A stretch of 64,000 bases of DNA. It comes from Microvirga antarctica. Lineage in GTDB: Bacteria; Pseudomonadota; Alphaproteobacteria; Rhizobiales; Beijerinckiaceae. The notes beneath the pieces were generated by a model, which was not told where the DNA came from, made no database searches, and worked only from the letters and a program-made list of their open reading frames with translations. A program made the position numbers and the translations under genes. The stretch is taken from assembly GCF_017921815.1 (NCBI RefSeq), contig NZ_JAGEMM010000005.1:282144-346143 (forward strand), given 5' to 3'. Numbering within the stretch: the first letter of the stretch is position 1; each line of letters starts with the position of its first letter. Positions 1 through 8,285 of this stretch are shown here, one piece after another.

Positions 1-406
1 GAATTTCCGCATAGCGCTCGGCGCGCGCCACATAGATCAGGACGCCCGAGCGATGGCGGGTTCGCGTCAGGCCGTGGTCGACGAATTCATGCGCGGCCGC
101 CTCATGGGCGCGTGCGCGCATCACCGCAGCGGGCACCAGTTTTCCGCGCAAGAACGGGGCGGAGAGCAGCAGGGTCAGGGCCAGGGCGCCAAAGCCCTGG
201 ATGAGCACGATGGTGGCGGTGCCCAGTTGCGTCAGCCAGATCAGGGGCCAGGGCAGGACGAGGGCTGCAAGGAGCGCCCACAGGATCGGAAAGAGATGGT
301 AGGTGTCCGCCCGGCTCGCCACCACGAGGACGATCTCGCCGTCGGTCTCGGCTTCGACCTCGCGAATGGCGAGCGCGATCCTGTCCTGCTCTTCGGCCGA
401 GATCAT
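1..406 (-). CDS. TPM-domain membrane protein (partial, runs off the left edge)
   Basis: The reverse strand reads MISAEEQDRIALAIREVEAE and then TDGEIVLVVAS, a pattern typical of the TPM (DUF477) domain. Two hydrophobic stretches follow (about residues 40-60 and 65-85). The ATG at 406 lies 2 bases after the stop of the upstream TPM gene, so LemA, TPM and TPM form one leftward operon. This second, smaller TPM protein is a usual companion of LemA. The C-terminal part is outside the window. The molecular function is unknown; TPM proteins are thought to act in envelope or membrane-complex maintenance. Confidence 0.8.
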   Translation of the reverse strand, partial: MISAEEQDRIALAIREVEAETDGEIVLVVASRADTYHLFPILWALLAALVLPWPLIWLTQLGTATIVLIQGFGALALTLLLSAPFLRGKLVPAAVMRARAHEAAAHEFVDHGLTRTRHRSGVLIYVARAERYAEI

Positions 407-408
407 GC

Positions 409-1218
409 CTACCAACTCCCCGATGCGCCGCCGCCACCGGAGGAGCCGCCGCCGCCTGAAAATCCGCCGCCGCCTCCCCCGCCTCCCCCACCAAATCCGC
501 CGCCCCAGCCGCCTCCGCCGAGCACGGAGCCGGTGGTGATCCAGCGGCCGTCCCGGGTGCGGTGGCGCTGGGCGCCGAGCCCGCTCCGCATCGACCGGAT
601 GATGATGAAGATCACGATGCCGAGCACGAGCAGATGCATCAGCGAGATCGGCATGGATTTGTCGTCGCTGCGGATGTCGGCGCGGCGCTGCCATTCCTCG
701 GCGTCGCCGGTGAGGATTGAGAGCATCCCGTCAACGCCTGCCCCGATGCCGGCGGCAAAATCGCCCTTCTGGAATTGCGGCGTGATGGCGGTGGCGATGA
801 TGACGCGCGAGAGCGCATCCGTCAGCGCTCCTTCGAGGCCGTAGCCGACCTCGATCCTGACCTTGCGATCATTGGGGGCCACCAGCAGGAGCGCGCCGTT
901 GTTCTTCTGCTTCTGGCCGATCTGCCATTGGCGGAAGAGCCGGTTGGCATAATCCTCGATGGCATAGCCCTCGAGCGACTGGATCGTGGCCACCACCACC
1001 TGGTCGGTGGTCTTGTCCTCGAAAGCCTTGAGCTTTGCCTCGAGCGCCGCCCTGTCGTCGGGCTTGAGGATGTTGGCGGCATCGACGACGCGCCCGCTCA
1101 GCGCCGGGAACGTCTGGGCAAAAGCTGCCGTTGGCAGGAGGGCGAGGGCGGCCACAAGCAGCAGGGCGCGAAGCGCCCCGCGATGGCCGAAGAAGCCCGC
1201 GGCCGTCATCGCCCGCAT
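409..1218 (-). CDS. TPM-domain protein, YgcG family
   Basis: This 269-residue protein has an N-terminal signal peptide that probably ends at AFA near residue 34. A TPM domain covers about residues 40-160, including the family pattern VGYGLEGALTD. One transmembrane helix lies near 193-212. The C-terminus is very glycine-rich (runs of G with S and W), as in YgcG-like proteins. It follows the LemA gene with a 1-base gap and is followed by a second TPM gene. An envelope location with the domain in the periplasm is inferred. The enzymatic role is unknown. Confidence 0.88.
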   Translation of the reverse strand: MRAMTAAGFFGHRGALRALLLVAALALLPTAAFAQTFPALSGRVVDAANILKPDDRAALEAKLKAFEDKTTDQVVVATIQSLEGYAIEDYANRLFRQWQIGQKQKNNGALLLVAPNDRKVRIEVGYGLEGALTDALSRVIIATAITPQFQKGDFAAGIGAGVDGMLSILTGDAEEWQRRADIRSDDKSMPISLMHLLVLGIVIFIIIRSMRSGLGAQRHRTRDGRWITTGSVLGGGGWGGGFGGGGGGGGGGFSGGGGSSGGGGASGSW

Positions 1219-1219
1219 G

Positions 1220-1825
1220 CTAGAACTTCACGGCCGGCGGTCGATCCGATCCGGCCACCGCCGCAAAGGTCTCCATGGGCTTGGCCTGCGGATACAGAAT
1301 GGCCGCGATCCAGCGCCCGGGAATGGTGCGCAACTCCGTGTTGTAGGCGCGGACCGTCTCGATGTAGTCGCGGCGGGCGACCGCGATGCGGTTCTCGGTG
1401 CCCTCAAGCTGGGATTGCAGGGCGAGGAAATTCGCGTTCGACTTCAGCTCGGGATAGCGCTCGACGGTGACGAGCAGGCGGCCCAGCGCGCCGGAGAGCT
1501 GGTTCTGGGCCTCCTGAAACTGACGGAATTTTTCCGGATCGGTGATCGTCGAGGCGTCGACCTTGACGGCGCTCGCCTTGGCCCTGGCCTCGGTCACCTG
1601 GATCAAAACCTCGCGCTCCTGCTGGGCGAAGCCCTTGACGGTCTCGACCAGGTTGGGAATGAGGTCGGCGCGCCGCTGATACTGGTTCTGGACCTCGCTC
1701 CAGGACGATTTGGCCTGCTCCTCCAGGGTCGGAACATTGTTGATACCGCAGGCCGACAGGCCGAAGGCCAGGATCAGCCCCGTGAGCGCCACGCGAACCC
1801 GGTTGGACAGTGCCATCGCCATCAT
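1220..1825 (-). CDS. lemA: LemA family lipoprotein
   Basis: The protein has 201 residues, close to the usual LemA length. The N-terminal hydrophobic helix ends in the lipobox LSAC with Cys26, so it is probably a lipoprotein. The body is long and helical, with the family patterns YQRRADLIPNLVETVKG and NFLALQSQLEGTENRIAVARRDY. It is the first gene of a leftward LemA-TPM-TPM operon. LemA proteins are membrane-associated and widely conserved, but their biochemical role is not settled. Confidence 0.92.
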   Translation of the reverse strand: MMAMALSNRVRVALTGLILAFGLSACGINNVPTLEEQAKSSWSEVQNQYQRRADLIPNLVETVKGFAQQEREVLIQVTEARAKASAVKVDASTITDPEKFRQFQEAQNQLSGALGRLLVTVERYPELKSNANFLALQSQLEGTENRIAVARRDYIETVRAYNTELRTIPGRWIAAILYPQAKPMETFAAVAGSDRPPAVKF

Positions 1826-1964
1826 GTGTTTTTGACTTTCGAATCGGTGTTACCGCGACAGGCTTCACAAATGGGCCAATCGGAGCCGTTCAACAAGTCG
1901 CTTCTCGCTGGCGCGGGCCTGGTGATTCGGGCATCATCCGGCAACATCGTCACAGAGGTTGCCC

Positions 1965-2606
1965 ATGACGTTTCTTCCCGATGCCAGCACGTTGCTGACC
2001 TATTCGCTCGCTTGCACGATCCTGTTCATCACCCCCGGGCCCGACATGAGCCTGTTTCTGGCCAAGACCATGGCGGGCGGGCGACGGGCCGGCATCGCCG
2101 CGATGCTCGGCGCCATGGCCGGGTGCTGCGTCCACACCATGCTGGCGGCCCTGGGCGTGTCGGCGCTTCTGGCAGCCTCCGTGACGGCCTTCACCGTCCT
2201 GAAGGTGGTTGGCGCGCTGTATCTGCTGTGGCTTGCATTTGACGCGGTGCGCAACGGATCGGCGCTCAGCGTCAAGGATCAGACGCGGGCGGAGCTGCCG
2301 TTCTGGAAGACCTTCATGGTCGGGGTCGGCATCAACCTGACGAACCCCAAGATCGTGCTGTTCTTCGTGACGTTCCTGCCGCAATTCGTGCAGGCGGGCG
2401 ATCCCGACGCGTCGGCGAAGCTGCTCTTCCTCGGCCTCTATTTCGTGGCGCTGACGGGGCCCATGGCGGCGCTCATGATCGTGTTCGCCGACAAGGTCAT
2501 CGCCCTGCTGCGCCGGCGTCCGCGCGTGATGCGCACCATCGATTATGTGTTCGCCGGGCTGTTTTCGGCCTTTGCCCTCAGGATCCTGGCGACGTCGGCA
2601 AAGTAG
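1965..2606 (+). CDS. LysE/RhtB family amino-acid exporter
   Basis: This 213-residue inner-membrane protein has about six hydrophobic segments. It shows the family signature ITPGPDMSLFLAKTMAGGRR near residue 23 and a conserved GVGINLTNPK segment near residue 120. LysE/RhtB proteins export amino acids or their analogues. The ATG at 1965 places the first helix directly after the start; a TTG two codons earlier is possible. Its 3' end overlaps the 3' end of the convergent membrane-protein gene by about 29 bases. The substrate cannot be told from sequence. Confidence 0.88.
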   Translation: MTFLPDASTLLTYSLACTILFITPGPDMSLFLAKTMAGGRRAGIAAMLGAMAGCCVHTMLAALGVSALLAASVTAFTVLKVVGALYLLWLAFDAVRNGSALSVKDQTRAELPFWKTFMVGVGINLTNPKIVLFFVTFLPQFVQAGDPDASAKLLFLGLYFVALTGPMAALMIVFADKVIALLRRRPRVMRTIDYVFAGLFSAFALRILATSAK

Positions 2607-3075
2607 AAGCCGGACTGCGCCGCGAATCGCGGCCCGCAATGGCCCAGACGATCAGGCCCGCGACCGCGCCGGTGAGGAACAGGACCAGGCTGACGTGAAG
2701 CTCCGCCGGGGAGCCGCCGCGCGCGGAGCCCCGCAGGATCCACGGAATGGCTGCCGTCAGCGCCCCCGTGGCGCCCGCGTACCACAAGGCGCTGCGGGCC
2801 CGGATGACCTCGCTGATCAGGGTGACCAGCAGGGGCGGGAAGACCAGCAGGGTGAAGACGATCCGCCCCACGGTCTCGAAGGCCGACCGCACGATCGGCC
2901 CGGGATCCTCGGCGGAGAACACCTCGTCCACAAAGGCCTGGAAGCCAACCAGCAGCGTGTCGCCGGTCAGCACCGCCATGACCGGATCGACCACCGAGGC
3001 GATCATCAGAAACAGGGAGCTCGCGCCGATGGCGATGAGCAGCGCGAAGGGGAGGAGGAGGAGATAGCGGACCAT
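2578..3075 (-). CDS. Hypothetical four-helix membrane protein
   Basis: About 165 residues with four hydrophobic segments: an N-terminal MVRYLLLLPFALLIAIGASS helix, one near 75-95, one near 110-125 and one near 135-155. A C-terminal arginine/serine tail follows. I do not recognise a named family. The ATG at 3075 starts just before the first helix, but its AGGAG is only one base away. A GTG at 3102 is therefore a possible start that adds nine residues. It overlaps the convergent LysE gene tail to tail. Confidence 0.6.
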   Translation of the reverse strand: MVRYLLLLPFALLIAIGASSLFLMIASVVDPVMAVLTGDTLLVGFQAFVDEVFSAEDPGPIVRSAFETVGRIVFTLLVFPPLLVTLISEVIRARSALWYAGATGALTAAIPWILRGSARGGSPAELHVSLVLFLTGAVAGLIVWAIAGRDSRRSPASTLPTSPGS

Positions 3076-3132
3076 TCTCCTGCTATATCGCAGAATTCTC
3101 ACGCCGTCTTTCGGCCGGGACGGCCCGATGAC

Positions 3133-3450
3133 TTAAGGGGACGTCGAATCGCGCCGTCCGCCGGTGGCGATGGTCCAGTAGAGGGCTGCGCAGAGGATGC
3201 CGGCGATGCCCCCGTTGATCACGTCGAGCGCATGGCCGCCAAGGTCTTGCGGCACGCTGCTGCTCCGTGCGGAAAACAGGCTCAGAAGGCCCGCTCCGGC
3301 GAGCGCCCCGGCGATCAACACGCTCCGCCATGTGTGGAGCCGCAAGGCCTTGAGGGCGAGGATGATCGCGGTGGTGGCCACAAGATTGACGATCCCGACG
3401 ATGGTGGCCACCGCAACCACGATTTTCAGGACGATGAATGTCACGTTCAC
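3133..3450 (-). CDS. Hypothetical small membrane protein
   Basis: From the GTG at 3450 the frame encodes about 105 residues with three or four hydrophobic segments (VNVTFIVLKIVVAVATIVGI, then NLVATTAIILAL, SVLIAGALAGAGLL and GGIAGILCAALYW). The frame is open upstream to about 3615, but that extension reads as His/Pro/Asp-rich noise. The start is therefore uncertain, and an initiation at about 3510-3530 is also possible. No family is recognised. It lies upstream of, and is co-oriented with, the other small membrane protein gene. Confidence 0.5.
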   Translation of the reverse strand: MNVTFIVLKIVVAVATIVGIVNLVATTAIILALKALRLHTWRSVLIAGALAGAGLLSLFSARSSSVPQDLGGHALDVINGGIAGILCAALYWTIATGGRRDSTSP

Positions 3451-3642
3451 GGCCGTGTCGGACGCTGCCGGCCCGGGCGTCGAACGATGCGTCCCTGAGA
3501 CCTCGAGCAACCTCTCGATCAGAACCAGATAAGGAGCCAGAAACTTGCGACCGTGAGGGCAGCAATCGTGCGGGCCATCATCGTCTCCAAACGCAGGGAG
3601 ACTGTGACGATACACTATTATGAAACTGGTGTCGGCTTTCGT

Positions 3643-4971
3643 CTACGCGCTGTCGCCCAGCGCGGGCACGTCCTCAGCCCCGATGCCCTGTTCGAGCATC
3701 AGCCGGGCGCGGGCGCGCAGCTTTTCGGTCTCGCTCTTCAACTGGCCGCAGGCCGCCAGGATATCGCGGCCGCGGGGGGTGCGCACGGGGGAGGCGTAGC
3801 CGGCCCGGTAGACGATGTCCGAGAAGCGCTCGATGCGATCCCAGTCGGAGCATTCGAATTTCGACCCCGGCCAGGGATTGAAGGGGATCAGGTTGATCTT
3901 GGCCGGAATGCCCTTCAGCAACCGGACCAGCTCGCGCGCATCCGCGTCCGAATCGTTGACGCCCTTCAGCATCACGTATTCGAAGGTGATGCGGCGGGCA
4001 TTCGACAGGCCCGGATAGGCCCGGCAGGCATCGAGCAGTGTCGCGATTGAATATTTGCGGTTGATCGGCACCAGCTCGTTGCGCAACTCGTCCCGCACCG
4101 CGTGGAGCGAGATCGCCAGCATCGTGTTGGCGTCCTGGCCCAGCCGCTCGATCTGCGGCACGACGCCGGAGGTCGAGACCGTGATGCGGCGGCGCGACAG
4201 GCCGAGGCCCTCGTTGTCGGCCAGCACGCCGATGGCGTCGATGACCTCGGAGGTGTTGTAGAGCGGCTCGCCCATGCCCATGAACACGATGTTGGTCACG
4301 AAGCGCGGCGCTTCGCGGGGCAGGAAACCGTCATCCGGCGGGCAGGCATCCGGCCAGTCGCCGATCCGGTCGCGGGCGACGACGAGCTGGGCGACGATCT
4401 CGGCCGCCGTCAGGTTGCGCACGAGGCGCTGGGTGCCGGTGTGGCAGAACGAACAGGTAAGCGTGCAGCCGACCTGGCTCGACACGCACAGGGTGCCGCG
4501 ATCACTCTCGGGAATGTAGACGCACTCGATCTCCGCGCCCTTGTCATGGGCAGAGGTCGGCGCCATCCGGATCAGCCACTTGCGGGTGCCGTCCTTGGAG
4601 ACCTGCTCGGACATGACCTCTGGCCGGTCGAGGGTGTAGGTCCCGCTCAGGGCTGCGCGCAGGCTCTTGCCCACATTGGTCATCTGGGAGAAATCGCGGG
4701 CGCCCCGCAGATAGATCCAGTGCCAGATCTGGGCCGCGCGCATCTTCTGCTCGCGCTCCGGCACGCCGATCTGTCCGAGCTTGTCCTTCAACTGATCCCG
4801 CGTCAGCCCGACGAGCGAAGCGCCGCCGCCGAGCGCCGTTCCGGCCACCACCGTCAACTCGGCCTTCTTCTCGATGGCGAGGGTCTCGAGGCCGGCCGCG
4901 CGCGCGGCATCGGTCACGGCCAGCGGAGCCGCGTGGGGATTACGCTTGGCGATGTCGAGCGCCGTCGCCAT
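3643..4971 (-). CDS. rlmN: 23S rRNA (adenine-2503-C2)/tRNA (A37-C2) methyltransferase RlmN
   Basis: Radical-SAM methyltransferase of 442 residues. The CxxxCxxC iron-sulfur motif is CTLTCSFC (Cys169, 173, 176) followed by HTGTQ. GMGEPL, the [18 protein letters not shown] region and a C-terminal [11 protein letters not shown] carrying the methyl-accepting cysteine are also present. It methylates C2 of A2503 in 23S rRNA and of A37 in some tRNAs, in the cytoplasm. About 50 extra N-terminal residues ([18 protein letters not shown] region) precede the conserved domain. The ATG at 4971 is used; the gene stands alone in its orientation. Confidence 0.96.
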   Translation of the reverse strand: MATALDIAKRNPHAAPLAVTDAARAAGLETLAIEKKAELTVVAGTALGGGASLVGLTRDQLKDKLGQIGVPEREQKMRAAQIWHWIYLRGARDFSQMTNVGKSLRAALSGTYTLDRPEVMSEQVSKDGTRKWLIRMAPTSAHDKGAEIECVYIPESDRGTLCVSSQVGCTLTCSFCHTGTQRLVRNLTAAEIVAQLVVARDRIGDWPDACPPDDGFLPREAPRFVTNIVFMGMGEPLYNTSEVIDAIGVLADNEGLGLSRRRITVSTSGVVPQIERLGQDANTMLAISLHAVRDELRNELVPINRKYSIATLLDACRAYPGLSNARRITFEYVMLKGVNDSDADARELVRLLKGIPAKINLIPFNPWPGSKFECSDWDRIERFSDIVYRAGYASPVRTPRGRDILAACGQLKSETEKLRARARLMLEQGIGAEDVPALGDSA

Positions 4972-5062
4972 GGGAGATCATGCCTTCGTTAAGGGGAGAC
5001 GGCGCGCTCTATAGCATGAATGCGTCGGAAACGTGAAAGCCCCCTTTGGCCGCGGTGGCGGT

Positions 5063-5707
5063 TCAGGAACATTCCTTTCTGGCGCGGTCGAGCGCTGCGC
5101 CGAAGCCGCTCAGCGAATAGCGGTCCGTCAGGGTGTTGCCGCGGGCCGACTGGGTCTTGACCGTGACGGCCGAGGCCTTGCCCATGGCGGCGATCGCCTG
5201 GGTTTCTTCTGCCGGGTTCTTCAGCCAGGCATTGGCGTCTTTGGTGATCAGCACATACGAGGCCGTGCCGATGGCAGCACTCGCCGGGCCATTGTCCTTG
5301 GCGGCGAAACCGAGGACGAGGGCCAGCTCGTTCTTGACGTTCTCGGCGGGCCGGAACGACACGAACAGATAGGCCGGATCGCGGTTCAGGTTCTTCGGCA
5401 GCCGGTCCTTCGGCTGCGTCAGGGCGTAGCAGATCTTCGAGCGGCCGGATTGCGCCGTGTAGACGCCCCAGTCGCCCATGGATGCGATGAGCGATGCGCC
5501 GCCGGGACCCGTCGCGGCCTGCGCCTTGGCGGGTGCCGGCTTTGCGGCCGCGGGCTTAGCGGGAGCGGGTTTCGCCGGTGTCTTGGCGGCAGGTTTGGAC
5601 GGCGTGGCGCGCTGGGGCTGGGCAACGGCCTCCGGCGCGACAGCAAGGGCGAACAAGGTGGCGAGAGCGCCTGCGGCCAGGCCGCGCTGAAGAGATGCGA
5701 GAATCAT
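5063..5707 (-). CDS. Invasion-associated locus B (IalB) family periplasmic protein
   Basis: 214 residues from the ATG at 5707. There is a signal peptide of about 30 residues (ending AVAQ), then a linker of repeated Ala/Pro/Lys blocks (about 30-65). The IalB-like domain follows, with GDWGVYTAQSGRSKICYALTQ, AYLFVSFRP and SYVLITKDANAWLKNP. IalB-family proteins are periplasmic; in Bartonella ialB is linked to erythrocyte invasion, but homologues in free-living relatives have no defined role. A GTG at 5725 would add six residues in front of the signal peptide and is less likely. Confidence 0.85.
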   Translation of the reverse strand: MILASLQRGLAAGALATLFALAVAPEAVAQPQRATPSKPAAKTPAKPAPAKPAAAKPAPAKAQAATGPGGASLIASMGDWGVYTAQSGRSKICYALTQPKDRLPKNLNRDPAYLFVSFRPAENVKNELALVLGFAAKDNGPASAAIGTASYVLITKDANAWLKNPAEETQAIAAMGKASAVTVKTQSARGNTLTDRYSLSGFGAALDRARKECS

Positions 5708-5815
5708 GGGGAACAGCGTATACACCGGTTGGTTAAGAACTCTTCACCAAGCCTGTTCGAATAAGTGTGGCGAAATGGCGGGGTGCGCCGACCTGCGGAC
5801 CGATTCCTGTCGCGC

Positions 5816-5846
5816 AAAAAAAGAGGGACCGTCGAAACGGTCCCTC
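5816..5846 (-). terminator. Rho-independent terminator of the candidate sRNA
   Basis: A perfect 10-bp stem (GAGGGACCGT with ACGGTCCCTC) closes a four-base loop. Read leftward, it is followed directly by seven T residues (the A run at 5816-5822). It could also serve read-through from the YkvA gene that ends at 6083. Confidence 0.85.
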
Positions 5847-5891
5847 AGGCTGGGAGGAAATCATTACGTGCTGAAACGAAGAGCAAGTAAT
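5816..5891 (-). ncRNA. Candidate trans-acting small RNA with anti-Shine-Dalgarno linker
   Basis: Read on the reverse strand, a predicted start near 5891 is followed by a 5' hairpin (ATTAC-T-TGCT pairing with AGCA-C-GTAAT). A single-stranded linker contains TTTCCTCCCA. A strong intrinsic terminator follows, with stem GAGGGACCGT/ACGGTCCCTC and a seven-T run. An intact TATAAT box stands just upstream. This two-hairpin plan with a CCTCCC stretch resembles alphaproteobacterial Hfq-dependent sRNAs such as the AbcR (alpha-r15) or CCUCCUCCC-motif families. The family assignment is inference. The locus is AT-rich against a GC-rich background and has no good ORF. Confidence 0.62.
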
Positions 5892-5898
5892 AAGAAAC

Positions 5899-5927
5899 AT
5901 TATATCGTATAGTTACGCAATGCAATA
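5899..5927 (-). promoter_or_regulatory. Predicted sigma-70-type promoter for the sRNA
   Basis: The reverse strand carries TATAAT at 5904-5899. A weak TATTGC lies 17 bases upstream, overlapping TTGCAT, which would need a 15-base spacer. The predicted start is near 5891. The -10 is a perfect consensus match, which is uncommon in this GC-rich sequence. Confidence 0.55.
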
Positions 5928-6082
5928 AGATTTTAGAGAAGAATTACAGATCTTAATCCTATAAAGGCCACGGAAGACGCGGTTTCTCAGCGGCATTCCG
6001 TGGAGTCATGTTCGGCAAACGCCATGCAATTGCGGCAGGACCGAGACCAGCTGATTGCGACGCAGGGGAAAAGACGGCTCGG

Positions 6083-6478
6083 TCATTCCGACGGCGCCGC
6101 GGGCGCCTCATCACTCAACGTGGCCTTGGCGTGGGCCCGGTGGTCCGGTGTGATCGAACCGGCGACCTGCGCGAGAGCCGCTGCCAGCACCGCGGCATCG
6201 TCGGCAAACCCCACCAGCGGCAGGAAATCCGCGATCGCATCGGTGGGCAGGATGAAATAGGCGAGCGCGCCCATGAGGATGAAACGCACCCGGTTCGGCG
6301 TCGCCGGATCGGTCGCGCAATAATAGGCCGCGACAAGATCCTCGGCGAAGGGGATACGGCCGCCGAGCCGCCTGAGCTTCGCCCAGAAATTCCGCCTCAC
6401 GGCCCGCTCCTCGCGGGTCGCGCCCCGCATGGCGTCCATTTCGGCTTTCGTGAAGGGCTTCGTGAAGGTCTCGCTCAA
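6083..6478 (-). CDS. YkvA/DUF1232 family small membrane protein
   Basis: 131 residues from a TTG at 6478, which has CAGGAG about nine bases upstream; an ATG at 6439 would give 118 residues. The DUF1232 core is clear: RVRFILMGALAYFILPTDAIADFLPLVGFADDAAVL at about residues 62-97, with the typical YFILPxDAIxDFLPxxGxxDD pattern. One or two membrane helices are likely. The function is unknown. Transcription may run toward the sRNA terminator. Confidence 0.85.
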   Translation of the reverse strand: MSETFTKPFTKAEMDAMRGATREERAVRRNFWAKLRRLGGRIPFAEDLVAAYYCATDPATPNRVRFILMGALAYFILPTDAIADFLPLVGFADDAAVLAAALAQVAGSITPDHRAHAKATLSDEAPAAPSE

Positions 6479-6570
6479 ACTCTTAAACTCCTGCAGGGAC
6501 GCGACTCGCGCCGGCTGGGCACGCGCGCGGGGATGGCTTACAGACTCAACCCGATTCCAGGAGAGAACCC

Positions 6571-7356
6571 ATGAAGCTCGACAAATCTATGGCAGCCATC
6601 GTGACCGGCGGCGCATCCGGCCTCGGCGCCGCAACGGCCAGGATGCTCGCGGCCGACGGTGTCCGGGTCGCGATCTTCGATATGAACGCGCAGAGCGGCG
6701 AATCGGTCGCGCGCGAGATCGGCGGCATCTTCTGCCAGGCCGACGTCACCGACGAGGCCTCCGTCGATGCCGCGCTCGCAAAAGCCCGCGCCGCGCACGG
6801 GATCGAGCGGATCCTCGTCAATTGCGCCGGCATCGCGCCGGGCAAACGCACGGTTTCCCGCAAGCGCGAGACCGGCGAGATGATCGCCCACGATCTGGCA
6901 AGCTTTCGCCGCACCATCGAGATCAACCTGATCGGCTCCTTCGGCATGATCGCCAAGAGCGCCGCCGCGATGGCGACCCTCGATCCGGTGACGCCGGATG
7001 GCGGCCGCGGCATCATCATCAACACGTCGTCGGTGGCGGCGCAGGACGGGCAGATCGGGCAGGCGGGCTATTCGGCCTCCAAGGGCGGCATTCTTGCGCT
7101 GACGCTGCCGGTCGCGCGCGATCTGTCGGGCTTCGGCATCCGCGTCATGGCGATCATGCCGGGTCTGTTCCACACGCCGCTCTTCGACAATATCGCGGAG
7201 GATTACCGCAAGTCGCTCGAGGCCAACGTCCCGTTCCCCTCGCGCCTCGGACGGCCCGAGGAATACGCCACGCTGGTGCGCAGCATCATCGAGAACGACA
7301 TGCTCAACGGCGAGGCCATCCGCCTCGATGGCGCGCTCCGGATGCAGCCCAAATAG
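6571..7356 (+). CDS. Short-chain dehydrogenase/reductase (type II 3-hydroxyacyl-CoA dehydrogenase-like)
   Basis: 261 residues with the SDR cofactor motif TGGASGLG (12-19), NCAG, a catalytic Ser in INTSSVAA, and YSASKGG carrying the Tyr-x-x-x-Lys pair. The insert after NCAGIAPGKRT and the C-terminal PFPSRLGRPEEYATLVRSII resemble HSD17B10-type 3-hydroxyacyl-CoA dehydrogenases, which oxidise 3-hydroxyacyl-CoA with NAD. The AGGAGA before the ATG supports the start. It is followed 72 bases later by the pxpA-like gene. The true substrate in this cluster is not known. Confidence 0.82.
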   Translation: MKLDKSMAAIVTGGASGLGAATARMLAADGVRVAIFDMNAQSGESVAREIGGIFCQADVTDEASVDAALAKARAAHGIERILVNCAGIAPGKRTVSRKRETGEMIAHDLASFRRTIEINLIGSFGMIAKSAAAMATLDPVTPDGGRGIIINTSSVAAQDGQIGQAGYSASKGGILALTLPVARDLSGFGIRVMAIMPGLFHTPLFDNIAEDYRKSLEANVPFPSRLGRPEEYATLVRSIIENDMLNGEAIRLDGALRMQPK

Positions 7357-7428
7357 CATGTCGGCTTCCCGGGCTCGTCGCATCGGCACCCTGTCGGGCG
7401 ACGACCACCATGCCAGTCGGAGACCAGG

Positions 7429-8193
7429 ATGACGATCGATCTCAATGCCGATCTGGGTGAGGGCTACGGCCCCTGGACCATGGGAGACGACGCGGCCCTC
7501 ATGGACATCGTCACGAGCGCCAACGTCGCGTGCGGCTTCCATGCGGGCGATCCGGCGATCATGCGCCGGACAGCCACCATCGCGCGCGACAAAGGCGTGG
7601 CGGTCGGCGCGCATCCGGGCTTCGCGGATCTCCTCGGTTTCGGTCGGCGACGGCTGTCGGGTCTCACCGAGGCCGAGATCGAAAACATCGTCGCCTATCA
7701 GGTCGGCGCCTTCCAGGCTGTAGCGCGCCTTGCCGGCCATGCGACCATGCACGTGAAGGTGCACGGCGCGCTCGGCAATATCTGCGCCGAGGACGAGGCG
7801 CTGGCGCTGGCGGTCGCGCGCGGCATCAAGGCGGCTGATCCCGACCTTCTTTTTCTCGTCATGCCCGGCATGGCGACCGAGCGGGCGGCCGAGCGCCTCG
7901 GCCTCGGCTTCTTCCGCGAGATCTATGCCGACCGCACCTACGACGACACCTTCAACCTCACTGATCGCAGCAAGCCCGGCGCGGTCATTCACGATCCCGA
8001 GGTTGCCGCCGCCCACGTGCTGCGGATGGTCGAGGAGGGCGCGATCACGTCGGTCAACGGCAAGCGCCGCGAAGTCCGGATCGATTCGGTCTGCGTGCAT
8101 GGGGACAATCCCGAGGCGTTGGTGCTCGCTCGCACGGTGCGCACGCGGCTCGAAGCGGCCGGTTGGGCGATCAAGGCCTATACGCGAAACTGA
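7429..8193 (+). CDS. pxpA: LamB/YcsF family protein, 5-oxoprolinase subunit A-like
   Basis: 254 residues, the normal family length. It begins with the signature MTIDLNADLGEGYGPW, followed by SANVACGFHAGDP, GVAVGAHPGFADLLGFGRR and a C-terminal ICVHGDNPEA-like segment (VCVHGDNPEALVLAR). PxpA acts with PxpB and PxpC in ATP-dependent 5-oxoproline ring opening. Here no pxpB or pxpC gene is present within 50 kb, so the protein may work on another lactam or cyclic amide. It is preceded by an SDR gene and followed by an FAD oxidase. Confidence 0.85.
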   Translation: MTIDLNADLGEGYGPWTMGDDAALMDIVTSANVACGFHAGDPAIMRRTATIARDKGVAVGAHPGFADLLGFGRRRLSGLTEAEIENIVAYQVGAFQAVARLAGHATMHVKVHGALGNICAEDEALALAVARGIKAADPDLLFLVMPGMATERAAERLGLGFFREIYADRTYDDTFNLTDRSKPGAVIHDPEVAAAHVLRMVEEGAITSVNGKRREVRIDSVCVHGDNPEALVLARTVRTRLEAAGWAIKAYTRN

Positions 8194-8285
8194 AAGGGAC
8201 GGCAGCGCGTGGCCGCGACGCGCTGCCGTGCCATACGAGACCGACGTCCCTGTGCCGGAGCGCACGTCCTGTTGGAACCGATCGC

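Noticed and set aside
420..530. CCGCCG-rich repetitive stretch as a possible satellite
   Set aside because: It encodes the glycine-rich tail normal for YgcG-type TPM proteins.
3540..3600. Short reverse-strand frame MMARTIAALTVASFWLLIWF as a frameshifted start of the membrane protein gene
   Set aside because: It is 20 codons long and ends in TGA before the main frame; no clear join can be shown, so it was not annotated.
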